DNA of 50,013 nt from an uncultured Sphingomonadales bacterium (GTDB taxonomy: Bacteria; Pseudomonadota; Alphaproteobacteria; Sphingomonadales; Sphingomonadaceae), in contig CALCBC010000029.1 of assembly GCA_937898525.1 (NCBI GenBank), positions 1 through 50,013 of the forward strand, written 5' to 3'. A program made the translations under genes and the position numbers. The notes below the pieces were generated by a model. The model made no database searches, was not told where the DNA came from, and saw only the letters and a list, made by a program, of their open reading frames with translations. Positions 40,587 through 48,983 of this stretch are shown here, in pieces (position 1 is the first letter of the stretch; each line of letters opens with the position of its first letter).

Positions 40587-40991
40587 TCAGTTCCCGCTCG
40601 GCTTGGCCGAATCGTCGGCCGGCTCCTCGCCAGCAATGCGGCTGGCGATGGAATCCATTTCCGCCGCCGCGTTGCTGTAGGCGGCGTCGACCGACTCGCG
40701 GTACTCGGTCGCCGCCCCAACCTGCGCCGCGACGTCTTCGGTATTCGGGTGCGCCGCGGTCGCGGCATCGCCGCCGGGGGCCGCCTCCGACGGCTGGCGG
40801 GCGAAGCCCATGTAGAGGCAGCCGAGAAAGCCTGCGAAGATCACCAGGAAGGTCGCTAGCCGCAGGTTGGGATGGGCGCCCTTGGTCAGCTGGATCGCCA
40901 GCAGCCCGATCAGCAGCAGGGCGAGCGCGAGAAGCCCCCAGATATCGGTCACTGCGCGAATGATGTCGGCGAAGGTCCCGGTTCCGGTCAT
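40587..40991 (-). CDS. Small membrane protein of unknown function
   Basis: The 134-residue protein has two N-terminal membrane segments (IWGLLALALLLIGLLAIQL and LRLATFLVIFAGFLGCLYMGF). A soluble Ala/Asp/Glu-rich tail follows (AAAEMDSIASRIAGEEPADD). ATG 40991 is preferred, with GAGGGG about six bases upstream; ATG 41012 would add seven residues. No named family is recognised. A hydrophilic acidic C-terminus after two passes suggests a periplasmic or cytoplasmic scaffold, but the side cannot be fixed. It is followed by the DUF3237 gene on the same strand after a gap of 63 bases. Confidence 0.7.
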   Translation of the reverse strand: MTGTGTFADIIRAVTDIWGLLALALLLIGLLAIQLTKGAHPNLRLATFLVIFAGFLGCLYMGFARQPSEAAPGGDAATAAHPNTEDVAAQVGAATEYRESVDAAYSNAAAEMDSIASRIAGEEPADDSAKPSGN

Positions 40992-41054
40992 GGCGCCCCC
41001 CTCGCCATGCACTCTACTCCCAATCGGCGCCGCGGGCCACCGCCGCCGCGCAGC

Positions 41055-41516
41055 TCAGGTGACCCGCCAGACCCATAGCTTGATGCTGCTCGCATAGCGC
41101 GCGCCGGCGCAGACGAAGATCGACTTGTTGAGCCAGTCGTAGGGGCCGTCGGGAGCGATGAACTCGGGCACCGTGCGAAAGTAGTACTCGGCCGGGTCGA
41201 CCTCCTCGCCGCGCCGCAGCCGGTCCATCACTTCGGGCGGGCCGTGACGCAGGCCCCTGTTGCGCAGCTGGATCAGCGCGCCGTCGTCGGTCTCGATCGC
41301 GTAGATCGCGTCGGCCACGGTGACCCCGTCGGGGCGCGTGAGCTGCCAGTCGGCCGCGTTGCCCATCAGCTTGCCGCTGATCTTCGGTCCCTTGACATAG
41401 CCGCCAGCGACAATCGGGATGATCCGCCGCGTGCCGTCGACCGTCCTGCCGATTTCGCGCGGCGCTTCCAGCTCGCCGCCGGCTTCGTAAACGAACTCGA
41501 GTTCGGGCTTTATCAA
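41055..41516 (-). CDS. DUF3237 family protein
   Basis: The 153-residue protein has the beta-barrel-like pattern of DUF3237: LEFVYEAGGELEAPREIGRTVDGTRRIIPIVAGGYVKGPKISG, then DGVTVADAIYAIETDDGALIQLRNRG and PEFIAPDGPYDWLNKSIFVCAG. Members recur beside aromatic-degradation and oxidoreductase genes but have no established reaction. The TTG at 41516 has GAGAGG four bases upstream and gives the expected N-terminus MIKPELEFVYEAG; no ATG or GTG fits. It is divergent from the GMC oxidoreductase, 102 bases away, suggesting joint control. Confidence 0.85.
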   Translation of the reverse strand: MIKPELEFVYEAGGELEAPREIGRTVDGTRRIIPIVAGGYVKGPKISGKLMGNAADWQLTRPDGVTVADAIYAIETDDGALIQLRNRGLRHGPPEVMDRLRRGEEVDPAEYYFRTVPEFIAPDGPYDWLNKSIFVCAGARYASSIKLWVWRVT

Positions 41517-41618
41517 CGTTCCTCTCCCGCCATTGCCGGTGCACGGTACGATCCTTAGCGTGCGCCGCAAGCGAGTCGCGCGCAACAATCGCGATCCGGG
41601 ATCGAGAGGAGAGGGGAA

Positions 41619-43277
41619 ATGGCCGCCGACCTGTATGCGGACTATGTCATCGTTGGCGCCGGCAGCGCGGGCTGCGTGCTCGCCAACAGGCTGACCGAAA
41701 GCGGCGAGTTCAGGGTCGTGCTGCTCGAGGCCGGGGGCGACGACCGGCCGCTGCGCGAGCCAGGCCAGTTCGTCTCGAACCTGATGATCCACATCCCGAT
41801 CGGCTTCGGCAAGACGCTCAACGACCCCAAGGTCAACTGGATCTACGAGACCGAAGCCGACGAGGGCACCGGCGGCCGGCCGCACAAGTGGCCCAAGGGC
41901 AAGGTGCTCGGCGGCTCGTCGTCGATCAACGGGCTACTTTACGTGCGCGGCCAGGCGGCCGACTACGACGGCTGGGCGCAGATGGGCGCGCGCGGCTGGA
42001 GCTGGGACGAGGTCCTGCCCTATTTCAAGAAGAGCGAGGACCAGCAGCGCGGCGCAGACGAATTTCACGGGGTCGGCGGGCCGCTGACGGTGTCGGACTT
42101 CCCCGAGGAGCACCCGGTTTCGGCGGCGATCATCAAGGCCGCCGAGCAGGCCGGCGTTCGCGCCAAGCCCGACCTCAACGACGGCGACCAGGAAGGCACG
42201 AGCTTCTTCCAGGCGACCATGCGGCGGGGCTTCCGCTGCTCCGCGGCGGTGGCTTTCCTGCATCCGGCGATGGGCCGCTCGAACCTGCAGGTCGAGCTGC
42301 GCGCGATGACCACGCGGATCCTGTTCGAAGGCAAGCGCGCGGTCGGCATCGAGTTCGTGCAGGACGGCGAGAAGCGCAGGGTGATGGTGGCGCGCGAGGT
42401 GATCCTCGCCGCCGGCAGCGTCGAGAGCCCCAAGCTGCTCGAGATTTCGGGCATCGGCCAGGGCGCGCTGCTGCAGGAGCTCGGCATTCCGGTGGTCCAC
42501 GAGTCCAGGGGGGTCGGCGAGAACCTGCAGGACCACGTGATGATCGGCTGCCAGGCGCCGCTCAAGAAGAACGAGTATTCGATCAACGAACTGTCGCGCG
42601 GCCTCAAGCTGGTCGGCCAGGTGATCAAGTATGGCCTGACCCGCAAGGGGCTGCTCAGCTACCCGGTCGCGCACGGCTGTGCCTTCTGCAAGACCCGGCC
42701 CGAGCTCGAGTTGCCGGACATGCAGATTCACTTCATGGCCGCTTCGATGGACCTCGAAGTGCTCGCGACGAAGCAGGAGCTGGCGCTCGACAAGACCCCC
42801 GGCATGGCCAGCAATCCGTGTCAACTGCGCCCCGAATCGCGAGGCTCGATCCACGCGAAGTCGCCCGACGGGACAGTGCCGCCGCGGATCGTGCCGAACT
42901 ACTTCTCCGACCCGATCGACCAGGAGATGGCGGTCGCCCAGCTCAAGGTGATCCGCAAGATCTGGCAGCAGCCTGCCCTGGCGCCCTACAAGGAACCCGG
43001 TGATCCGTTCGGCGAGACCGACGAGCAGATGTTCGAGTACGCCAAGATCGCCGCGGGCACGGTCTACCACCCGGTCGGCACGGTCGCGATGGGCCCCGAC
43101 GAGCGCTTCCCGCTCGATCCGCAGCTGCGCGTGCGCGGGGTCGAGGGGCTCAGGGTGATCGACGCCTCGGTGTTCCCGCGGATTACCTCCGGCAACACCA
43201 ACGCGCCGACGATCATGGTCGCCGAAAAGGGCGCGGAAATGGTCCTCGCCGACGCCAAGTTGGCGCTGGCCGCCTAG
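41619..43277 (+). CDS. GMC family FAD oxidoreductase (choline dehydrogenase-like)
   Basis: The 552-residue flavoenzyme oxidises an alcohol to an aldehyde. The FAD-binding ADYVIVGAGSAGCVLANRL starts at residue 8; KVLGGSSSINGLLYVRG (GMC signature 1) and AAGSVESPKLLEISGIG (signature 2) follow. Catalytic His484 (TVYHPVGTVAMG) and Asn528 (SGNTNAPT) are visible. ATG 41619 follows a GAGAGGGG Shine-Dalgarno. In this setting it could oxidise a primary alcohol side chain of a lignin dimer, as GMC enzymes do in phenylcoumaran catabolism of Sphingobium; that is inference. Divergent from DUF3237. Confidence 0.92.
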   Translation: MAADLYADYVIVGAGSAGCVLANRLTESGEFRVVLLEAGGDDRPLREPGQFVSNLMIHIPIGFGKTLNDPKVNWIYETEADEGTGGRPHKWPKGKVLGGSSSINGLLYVRGQAADYDGWAQMGARGWSWDEVLPYFKKSEDQQRGADEFHGVGGPLTVSDFPEEHPVSAAIIKAAEQAGVRAKPDLNDGDQEGTSFFQATMRRGFRCSAAVAFLHPAMGRSNLQVELRAMTTRILFEGKRAVGIEFVQDGEKRRVMVAREVILAAGSVESPKLLEISGIGQGALLQELGIPVVHESRGVGENLQDHVMIGCQAPLKKNEYSINELSRGLKLVGQVIKYGLTRKGLLSYPVAHGCAFCKTRPELELPDMQIHFMAASMDLEVLATKQELALDKTPGMASNPCQLRPESRGSIHAKSPDGTVPPRIVPNYFSDPIDQEMAVAQLKVIRKIWQQPALAPYKEPGDPFGETDEQMFEYAKIAAGTVYHPVGTVAMGPDERFPLDPQLRVRGVEGLRVIDASVFPRITSGNTNAPTIMVAEKGAEMVLADAKLALAA

Positions 43278-43298
43278 GGGTGGGGGCAGGGATCCTGC

Positions 43299-43763
43299 CT
43301 ACAGCTGCGTCACCGCGGCGGCAGCCACGCCGACGCACAGGACCAGGAACCCGGCGCCCCACAGCATCAAGTGGAACAGCCGCCCCTTGAGCGCCACGTC
43401 CTCGACGATCTCGGGCTCCTCGGAGGCCGCGGCGGCGAACGCCGGGCCGAGCCGCGGGAGGTCGATTCCCGAGGTCAGCGCCAGCTTCTCGCTGGCGATC
43501 GCCAGCCGCTGATCCGCGAGATCGGCTTCGAGCGCGGCTTCGTCGGGCGTGCTCTCGCCGCGCGCGAGGCGTTCGAGCTGGCGGTCGATGCCGATCAGCC
43601 GGTCGATCTGCTCGAGCGCGCGGTGCCGGTTGCCCGAGAGCACCGCCAGCTGCAGCCGCGCCTGCGCGAGCCCGCTGGCGCGAATCCAGCCGAGCTCGGG
43701 CCGCGTCTCCGGCATGCCGTGGATCGGCTCGGTGCGGCTCGCAAGGGCAGGCTGGGTCGCCAT
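43299..43763 (-). CDS. Helical protein with C-terminal membrane anchor
   Basis: The 154-residue protein is of unknown function. It is mostly helical with coiled-coil character: RALEQIDRLIGIDRQLERLARGE, then EAALEADLADQRLAIASEKLAL. A C-terminal membrane segment follows, LFHLMLWGAGFLVLCVGVAAAAV. The ATG at 43763 begins MATQPALASRTEPIHGMPE. It is tail to tail with the GMC gene. The layout (tail-anchored helical stalk) is clear but I know no named family. It reads as genuine because the membrane segment and hydrophilic heptads are well formed. Confidence 0.65.
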   Translation of the reverse strand: MATQPALASRTEPIHGMPETRPELGWIRASGLAQARLQLAVLSGNRHRALEQIDRLIGIDRQLERLARGESTPDEAALEADLADQRLAIASEKLALTSGIDLPRLGPAFAAAASEEPEIVEDVALKGRLFHLMLWGAGFLVLCVGVAAAAVTQL

Positions 43764-43884
43764 TCGTCTCCTCCCGTCGCCCCTGTGCGCGGCCAGCTAA
43801 TGGTCGACCCGTCGGGGTGAAAAGCCCGAACCGACCGGACGGGACCAGCGTGCGACCGGCGGTTCGCCCGCCGCCGGGCTCGCT

Positions 43885-45105
43885 TCATCGCGGGCCGGGC
43901 GCGCGGGCGATCGCCCTGAAGAACGCCAGCGTGTCGGGCGTGACCGTCTCGTCGGGTACCGGCGGCCAGTAGCTCAGCTTGACGATCACCGTGCGGCTCG
44001 CCGGGTGGACGTAGATCATCTGTCCCGCGAGCCCGACCGCGGCGAAGGCGCCGGGCTCGTCGTCCACCTGCCAGGTCTGCAGGCCGTAGCCGGGAAAGCC
44101 GGCCGAGGGCGGCAGCGGCTTCATCGTCGTCATCTCTGCGACCCAGCCCTCGGGCAGGATCCGCTCATCGCCGCGGACGCCGCCTTGCAGCAGCAGCATG
44201 CCGAGCCGGCCAAAGTCGCGCAGCGTAGCGTTGAAGCCCATGCCGTTCAGCGCCCGGCCCGTCCCCGGCGGCCCGTCGGCGAGGAAGAAGCCGTCGGCCT
44301 CGGCCCCGAGCGGTCCCCAGAGGCGCTGCTGCATCAGCGTTTCGATCGGCTGTCCGGTCGCGCGCTCGAGCACCCAGCCGAGCACCGCGGTATCGAGCGT
44401 CGCGTAGTTGAACTCGCTCCCCGGCTCCGAGCGACGGGCGATGTCGACCGCAAAGTCGGCGAAGCGCGCCTGGTTGAGCACGATCGCCTGCTCGTGAATG
44501 CGCCCGGCGAGGCTCGGGTTCTCGCCAAAGTCGTAGCGCTCCTCGATCGCCGCGCCCGAGCGCATCTCGAGCAGGTTGCGGATCGTCGCTCCGCCGTATC
44601 CGCCTTGCGCCAGCTCGGGGACGTACTTGTCGGCACGGTCGTCGAGTGAGGCGATCTCGCCGCGCGCCAGCGCCTGGCCGACGAGCATCGCGGTGATCGT
44701 CTTGGTCATCGAGAAGCCGATGTGCCGCGTCGAGGGCTGCATGCGGTTGCGGTAGTCCTCGAACACGATCGCGCCGTCGCGAATCACCAGCAGCGCATTG
44801 GTCCGCGTCGCCTCGGCAAATGCGTCGTAGCTCGCCGGCTGGCCGTGGGCGCGGGCCTCCGGCAGCACGAATCCTTCGCGCCGCGGCAGCTCCCACATCG
44901 GGCCCGACCGCGCGACCGGACGCGATTCGAACACCGCATCGGTGTCGCGGAAGGTAAAGCTGTTGATTTCAGGATTGAGCCACTGCCAGCGCATCGCCAC
45001 GGTCGCCGGCGAAGGTTTGGTCGGGGCGGGCTCCTGCGCCGCGAGCGGCGCGGCGAGGATCAGGGCGAGCCAGGCGGCGCTCGCCACGGCCTGTCGGACG
45101 GTCAT
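43885..45105 (-). CDS. Serine hydrolase, beta-lactamase class C / NylB-like
   Basis: The 406-residue exported enzyme. A signal peptide (MTVRQAVASAAWLALILAAPLAAQ) precedes the serine-hydrolase core with SxxK in GFSMTKTITAML. A Tyr at the second motif reads FNYATLDT, so the usual YxN is YxT here. A His-rich late region (QMIYVHPASRTVIVKLS) replaces the KTG box. The layout follows 6-aminohexanoate-dimer hydrolase (NylB) and EstB esterases rather than true beta-lactamases. It would act in the periplasm on an ester or amide, possibly a lignin-linked ester (inference). ATG 45105 is used; longer frames upstream lack the signal. Confidence 0.86.
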   Translation of the reverse strand: MTVRQAVASAAWLALILAAPLAAQEPAPTKPSPATVAMRWQWLNPEINSFTFRDTDAVFESRPVARSGPMWELPRREGFVLPEARAHGQPASYDAFAEATRTNALLVIRDGAIVFEDYRNRMQPSTRHIGFSMTKTITAMLVGQALARGEIASLDDRADKYVPELAQGGYGGATIRNLLEMRSGAAIEERYDFGENPSLAGRIHEQAIVLNQARFADFAVDIARRSEPGSEFNYATLDTAVLGWVLERATGQPIETLMQQRLWGPLGAEADGFFLADGPPGTGRALNGMGFNATLRDFGRLGMLLLQGGVRGDERILPEGWVAEMTTMKPLPPSAGFPGYGLQTWQVDDEPGAFAAVGLAGQMIYVHPASRTVIVKLSYWPPVPDETVTPDTLAFFRAIARAPGPR

Positions 45106-45260
45106 GCGGTGGTTCTCCCCTCGGTCACGCTTCGCATGGGTGCCCCGGCTCGGGTGGCGGCGCAAGCATGGAGCGCCCGGGAGCACGACAAGCGCTAAGC
45201 AGGCGCCTCCGGCGGCCGCCATCGGACAGTATTTCCGGTTCAGGTTCAGCCCGAAAAGAC

Positions 45261-45291
45261 ATGGGGCCGAACGCTTGCGGTTCGGCCCCAT
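45261..45291 (-). terminator. Terminator of the lignostilbene dioxygenase gene
   Basis: On the minus strand the perfect 12-base-pair stem 45280-45291 / 45261-45272 (core GGGGCCGAAC/GTTCGGCCCC) with a 7-base loop is followed by GTCTTTTCG. It lies about 100 bases downstream of the dioxygenase stop and upstream of the serine hydrolase, separating the two transcripts. The rest of 45106-45390 holds no gene I can support. Confidence 0.8.
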
Positions 45292-45390
45292 TCAAAGGAC
45301 TGTCTCCGAGGATTGGGGGGTAAGGGCTTCGTGCCCCGGAGACGACGCCCGCATGCCCGCTCCGCGCGTCGCGGGACATTGGTAAATCTC

Positions 45391-46860
45391 CTAGGCGGCC
45401 AGTCCGAGCTCCTCGCTTGGCGCGAAGTTGCCGTGGAGGCCGAACCGCAGGCGGATCGGCACGTTGATCGTGGCGATCGGGCCCTTTTCGATGTCGAGCG
45501 CATCGAACAACAGCAGATCGGAGCGGTGCTCCTCGAGCCGGTTGCAGACCTGGACGATCCAGCCGTCGCCTTCGGGTGCGTCCTTCAAACGCGGGATGAA
45601 GCACGGTTCCTGCAGGCTGGAAACCGGGCCGCACCACCAGTGCTGCTCGGCGCCGGTCTCGAGGTCCTTGAGGAACAGACAGTTCATCATGAACCCGCCG
45701 GCGCTGCCCCCCTTCAGTTCGACCGGGCGCTTCATGTCCATCTCGAGGCCCCAGCCGTAACGGTTCTTCACGCCGGTGAAGCGGTCGTCGATCCGCGGGA
45801 ACTCCGAAGCGGTCTCGGTCAGCGGGACGATCTCGTCGAACTCCTCGCCGTTGCTGGCGAGGTCGACCGTCCAGCGCGTGAGCTTGCTCATCGCCTCGGC
45901 CGGGTTGAACGGCGCGCCGTGCACGTCGGGGAAGAACGGGAACATGTTGTTCTTCGCCTCGGGCACGATGAAGTGGACCTTGGTCCCTTCCTGCCAGGCG
46001 TTGAGCACGTGGCTGGCGAAGCAGTTGTCGCGCTTGAACCAGCGGATGTCCTCCTGCTTGAGGTCGTCGCGCCGGGGAATGATCCCGAGATAGACCGGCA
46101 GGGTCGTGTCGAAGCCGAAGTGCGGCAGGCCCTTTTCGAGCCGCTCCCACGAGCCGATCGAAGGCACGATGTGCAGCACGAGGTAGTCCTCGGTGATGCC
46201 GAAGTCGTGCATCATGCAGTAGTAGGGGACCTTGAACCACTTCTCGCGCACGAGCTCGCCGTCGGGGCTCACTTCCATGTAGGTCACGTCGTCGGTGCAC
46301 AAACCGCTGGCGGCGTAGCCGATCGCGACCATGTTGCCGGTCTTCGGATCGATCTTGGGGTGGGCGGTGAAGGTCTGCCCGGTCATCTTGCCGCCGAACT
46401 TCTCGAAACCGATGGTTTCCATCGTCGCCGGGTCCATCAGCAGCGCGGGGCTGTCCTCCTTCATCGCCCACAGCTTGCCCGCGTAGATCCAGGCGTTGGT
46501 GTTGGCCGTCGAACGGATCATGCCCCTGACCGATTCATCGTCGGTCAGCGGGTTGCGATAGGCGCCGAACAGCGCGCGGCCGGCCTCGCGCTCGGCCTTC
46601 CACTTGTCCGTCTTGGCCCAGCGCTGGCGGAAGTCGCACTGCCCGTCGTGGAAGTGGAACCGGGAGATCATCCCGTCGCCGTTGAAGGCAATGTCGTCGC
46701 CCAGCTTCGGCGGAAATTGCGGGTCCGGCTGGACGCGGAAGAACGCGCCGTTGAGCTCGCGGGGGATCGTCCCGGTGTGCTGCAGGTCGGTGATGTCCGC
46801 TTCGATCCGGCTCGGGGTGTTGAAGCCGGTAAAGCTCGGGGTGTCGGGGAAATGCGCCAT
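45391..46860 (-). CDS. Lignostilbene-alpha,beta-dioxygenase (carotenoid cleavage oxygenase family)
   Basis: The 489-residue Fe(II) dioxygenase cleaves the central double bond of 4-hydroxystilbenes to two aldehydes. Iron ligands are His167 (TFTAHPKID), His218 (CMMHDFGI), His284 (FASHVLNAW) and His476 (FGLHGNFAP), the positions known in the Novosphingobium enzyme NOV1. Phe59, Tyr101 (GAYRNPLTDDES) and Lys134 (WAMKEDSPALL) also coincide with its substrate residues; Tyr101 and Lys134 hold the 4'-hydroxyl. MAHFPDTPSFTGFNTPSRIE is the typical N-terminus. ATG 46860 follows GAGGA. Divergent from marR and next to an aromatic transporter. Substrate range among lignostilbenes is unknown. Confidence 0.94.
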   Translation of the reverse strand: MAHFPDTPSFTGFNTPSRIEADITDLQHTGTIPRELNGAFFRVQPDPQFPPKLGDDIAFNGDGMISRFHFHDGQCDFRQRWAKTDKWKAEREAGRALFGAYRNPLTDDESVRGMIRSTANTNAWIYAGKLWAMKEDSPALLMDPATMETIGFEKFGGKMTGQTFTAHPKIDPKTGNMVAIGYAASGLCTDDVTYMEVSPDGELVREKWFKVPYYCMMHDFGITEDYLVLHIVPSIGSWERLEKGLPHFGFDTTLPVYLGIIPRRDDLKQEDIRWFKRDNCFASHVLNAWQEGTKVHFIVPEAKNNMFPFFPDVHGAPFNPAEAMSKLTRWTVDLASNGEEFDEIVPLTETASEFPRIDDRFTGVKNRYGWGLEMDMKRPVELKGGSAGGFMMNCLFLKDLETGAEQHWWCGPVSSLQEPCFIPRLKDAPEGDGWIVQVCNRLEEHRSDLLLFDALDIEKGPIATINVPIRLRFGLHGNFAPSEELGLAA

Positions 46861-46911
46861 CGGGGGTCCTCTCGTTGCGCGCCTCGGCGTTGCCGGATTG
46901 CGCGCCGTCTG

Positions 46912-46948
46912 TTGCGAATGATTGTATGCTCCACTAACGATTCGGCAA
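46912..46948. promoter_or_regulatory. Candidate MarR operator in the divergent dioxygenase/marR gap
   Basis: TTGCGAAT (46912-46919) and ATTCGGCAA (46940-46948) form an imperfect dyad with one extra base. They flank an A+T-richer centre with GTATGCTCC. The element occupies the middle of the 114-base divergent gap, where a MarR repressor would block both promoters. Operator function is inference from position and symmetry. Confidence 0.45.
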
Positions 46949-46974
46949 GCAGCTTGGGACGGGGATAACGGCGC

Positions 46975-47439
46975 GTGGGCGCACCGACTTTGACTGAAGA
47001 CAAGACGGACGCCGACACCGGGGGGCTCGGTGGCCTCGAGGACATCCTCGGGCTGCGCATCCGGCTCGCGCACGGTGCGGTCTACCGCCATTTCACCGAG
47101 ACCTTCGCCGACCTCGGGTTGACGCAGAAGCAGGTTTCGGCGCTGTGGCTGGTCAGCGACAATCCCGGCATTTCGCAGATCGATCTCGGCGGCCGCCTGC
47201 GGATGGACCGGGCGACGACGATGACGATCGTCAACCGCCTGCAGGCACGCGACTACATGCGCCGAGAGCGCTCCGACAGCGACGGGCGCAAGCAGGCGCT
47301 CTACCTGACCCCGGAAGGGGAGGCGGCGCTCGACGAAGCCAAGCGCTGCATTGCCGAGCACGAAGCCTGGCTGAAGTCGCGGTTTACCGCCGACGAGATC
47401 GAAAAACTGGTGGAAATGCTGGCGCGAATCCACGAATGA
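46975..47439 (+). CDS. MarR family transcriptional regulator
   Basis: The 154-residue winged-helix regulator has helix DLGLTQKQVSALWLVSDN, recognition region SQIDLGGRLRMDRATTMTIVNRLQARDYMRR and wing ERSDSDGRKQALYLTPEG. MarR proteins near aromatic catabolic genes usually respond to a phenolic acid or its CoA ester. The GTG at 46975 is the only reasonable start. It is divergent from the dioxygenase and 28 bases upstream of the AAHS transporter, so it probably controls both. A candidate operator lies just upstream. Confidence 0.9.
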   Translation: MGAPTLTEDKTDADTGGLGGLEDILGLRIRLAHGAVYRHFTETFADLGLTQKQVSALWLVSDNPGISQIDLGGRLRMDRATTMTIVNRLQARDYMRRERSDSDGRKQALYLTPEGEAALDEAKRCIAEHEAWLKSRFTADEIEKLVEMLARIHE

Positions 47440-47467
47440 GGCGCGTCAGGGAGAGAGGACGAGAACA

Positions 47468-48862
47468 ATGGCCGGACCAGCGGGTGGCACCAATCCGATC
47501 AGGGTGATCGACGACAATCCGATGAGCACGCGGCAGTGGATTGTTGTCGCGCTCATGGTATTCCTCAACGCGCTCGACGGGTTCGACGTGCTGTCGAGCG
47601 CCTTCGCGGCGCCGGGCATCACCCAGGAATGGGGCATCCCGCGCGACGCGCTCGGCGTCATGCTCTCGGCCGAGCTGGTCGGTATGGGCTTCGGCTCGGT
47701 GATCCTCGGCGGCTTCGCCGACAAGGGCGGGCGCAAGCTTGCGATGCTGGTGTGCCTCGTGATCATGGCCATTGGCATGTACATGGCGCACGATGCCGGC
47801 GACCTGTGGACGCTGACGATCTGGCGCTTCATCACCGGGCTCGGCATCGGCGGAATGCTCGCCGCCACCAACGCAATGACCGCCGAATCCTCAAGCAAGG
47901 CGGGCCGCGGCCTGGCGATGGCACTCTACGTGATCGGCTACCCGGTCGGCGGCGTGGTCGGCGGCTTCGCGGCGCAGGGCTGGCTGCTGGTCGAATACGA
48001 CTGGCGCGCGGTGTTCCTGTTCGGCGCGATCGTCACCGCGGTGATGATCCCGCTGGTCATGCTGCTGGTGCCGGAGACCCCCGCGTTCTACGCCGCGCGG
48101 CGCCCGGCCGACGCGCTCGAGAAGATCAACAAGTCGCTGCGCGCCCTGCGCCAGCCGCCGATCGACGCGCTGCCCGAGATCGAGGCGAGCGCGCCCAAGC
48201 CCAAGGTGACCGAAATCCTTTCGAACCCGCGGTTGCGGCCGGTCACGCTGCTGCTGGCGTTCGGCTACCTGTTCCACACGCTGACCTTCTACTACATCCT
48301 CAAGTTCGCCCCGACGATCGTCGCCGGTGCCGGCTTCACCCAGCCCGAGGCGGCGAGCAGCCTGACGTACGCCAACATCGGCGGCGCGATCGGCGGCTTC
48401 CTGTTCGGCTTCCTGCTCAAGAAGTGGGACATCAAGGGCCCCACGATCGCGGTGGCCGTGCTCGGCTCGCTGGCTGTGGGCGCGTTCGGCATCGGTAGCG
48501 ACACGCTGTGGGGCTGGCGCCTCGCGGCGTTCCTGACGATGTTCTTCCTCAATGCGGCGATCGTCGGCTACTATGCCGCCTTCGCCCGGGGCTTTCCGGC
48601 CTTCGCGCGAGCGACCGGCACCGGCTTCGTGCTCGGCGTCGGCCGCGCGGGCGCGGCGGGTTCGCCGATCATCGCCGGCTTCCTGTTTGCCTGGCTCGGC
48701 AACGAGCAGCTGCTCGCGGTGTCCGCGATCATGGCGATCGGCGCGGTGATCGGCGCGGGCCTGCTGTGGCTGCTGCCGATGCGAGACCCGGACTACGAGG
48801 CCGCCGACATGGCCCCGGTACCTGGCGCCGCGGAGGCGGTTCCGGCGCGCAAGGCGGCCTGA
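47468..48862 (+). CDS. Aromatic acid:H+ symporter family MFS transporter
   Basis: The 464-residue, 12-segment carrier has the AAHS hallmark in segment 1 (LNALDGFDVLSSAFAAPGI, with DGFD), the loop 2-3 motif GGFADKGGRKLAMLV and RFITGLGIGGMLAATNAMTAE. Family members such as PcaK and VanK import protocatechuate, 4-hydroxybenzoate or vanillate with protons. The position directly after marR and opposite the lignostilbene dioxygenase points to uptake of a lignin-derived acid. ATG 47468 is preceded by GAGAGGACG. The C-terminal 25 residues are Ala/Pro-rich. The downstream formaldehyde dehydrogenase is about 120 bases away. Confidence 0.92.
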   Translation: MAGPAGGTNPIRVIDDNPMSTRQWIVVALMVFLNALDGFDVLSSAFAAPGITQEWGIPRDALGVMLSAELVGMGFGSVILGGFADKGGRKLAMLVCLVIMAIGMYMAHDAGDLWTLTIWRFITGLGIGGMLAATNAMTAESSSKAGRGLAMALYVIGYPVGGVVGGFAAQGWLLVEYDWRAVFLFGAIVTAVMIPLVMLLVPETPAFYAARRPADALEKINKSLRALRQPPIDALPEIEASAPKPKVTEILSNPRLRPVTLLLAFGYLFHTLTFYYILKFAPTIVAGAGFTQPEAASSLTYANIGGAIGGFLFGFLLKKWDIKGPTIAVAVLGSLAVGAFGIGSDTLWGWRLAAFLTMFFLNAAIVGYYAAFARGFPAFARATGTGFVLGVGRAGAAGSPIIAGFLFAWLGNEQLLAVSAIMAIGAVIGAGLLWLLPMRDPDYEAADMAPVPGAAEAVPARKAA

Positions 48863-48983
48863 GACCCCGATCGGCCGGGGCGCGGCACGCTGCGTCCCGG
48901 CGCGATCTTCGCAGTGGCGCGCAGCGAGCGGAGCGGCCATCAGGCTGCCGGCCGTTCACTGCCAGACGAATGAGGACATCCCG

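Noticed and set aside
48866..48881. CCCCG/CGGGG hairpin just after the AAHS transporter gene
   Set aside because: Only five base pairs and no T-run; too weak to call a terminator.
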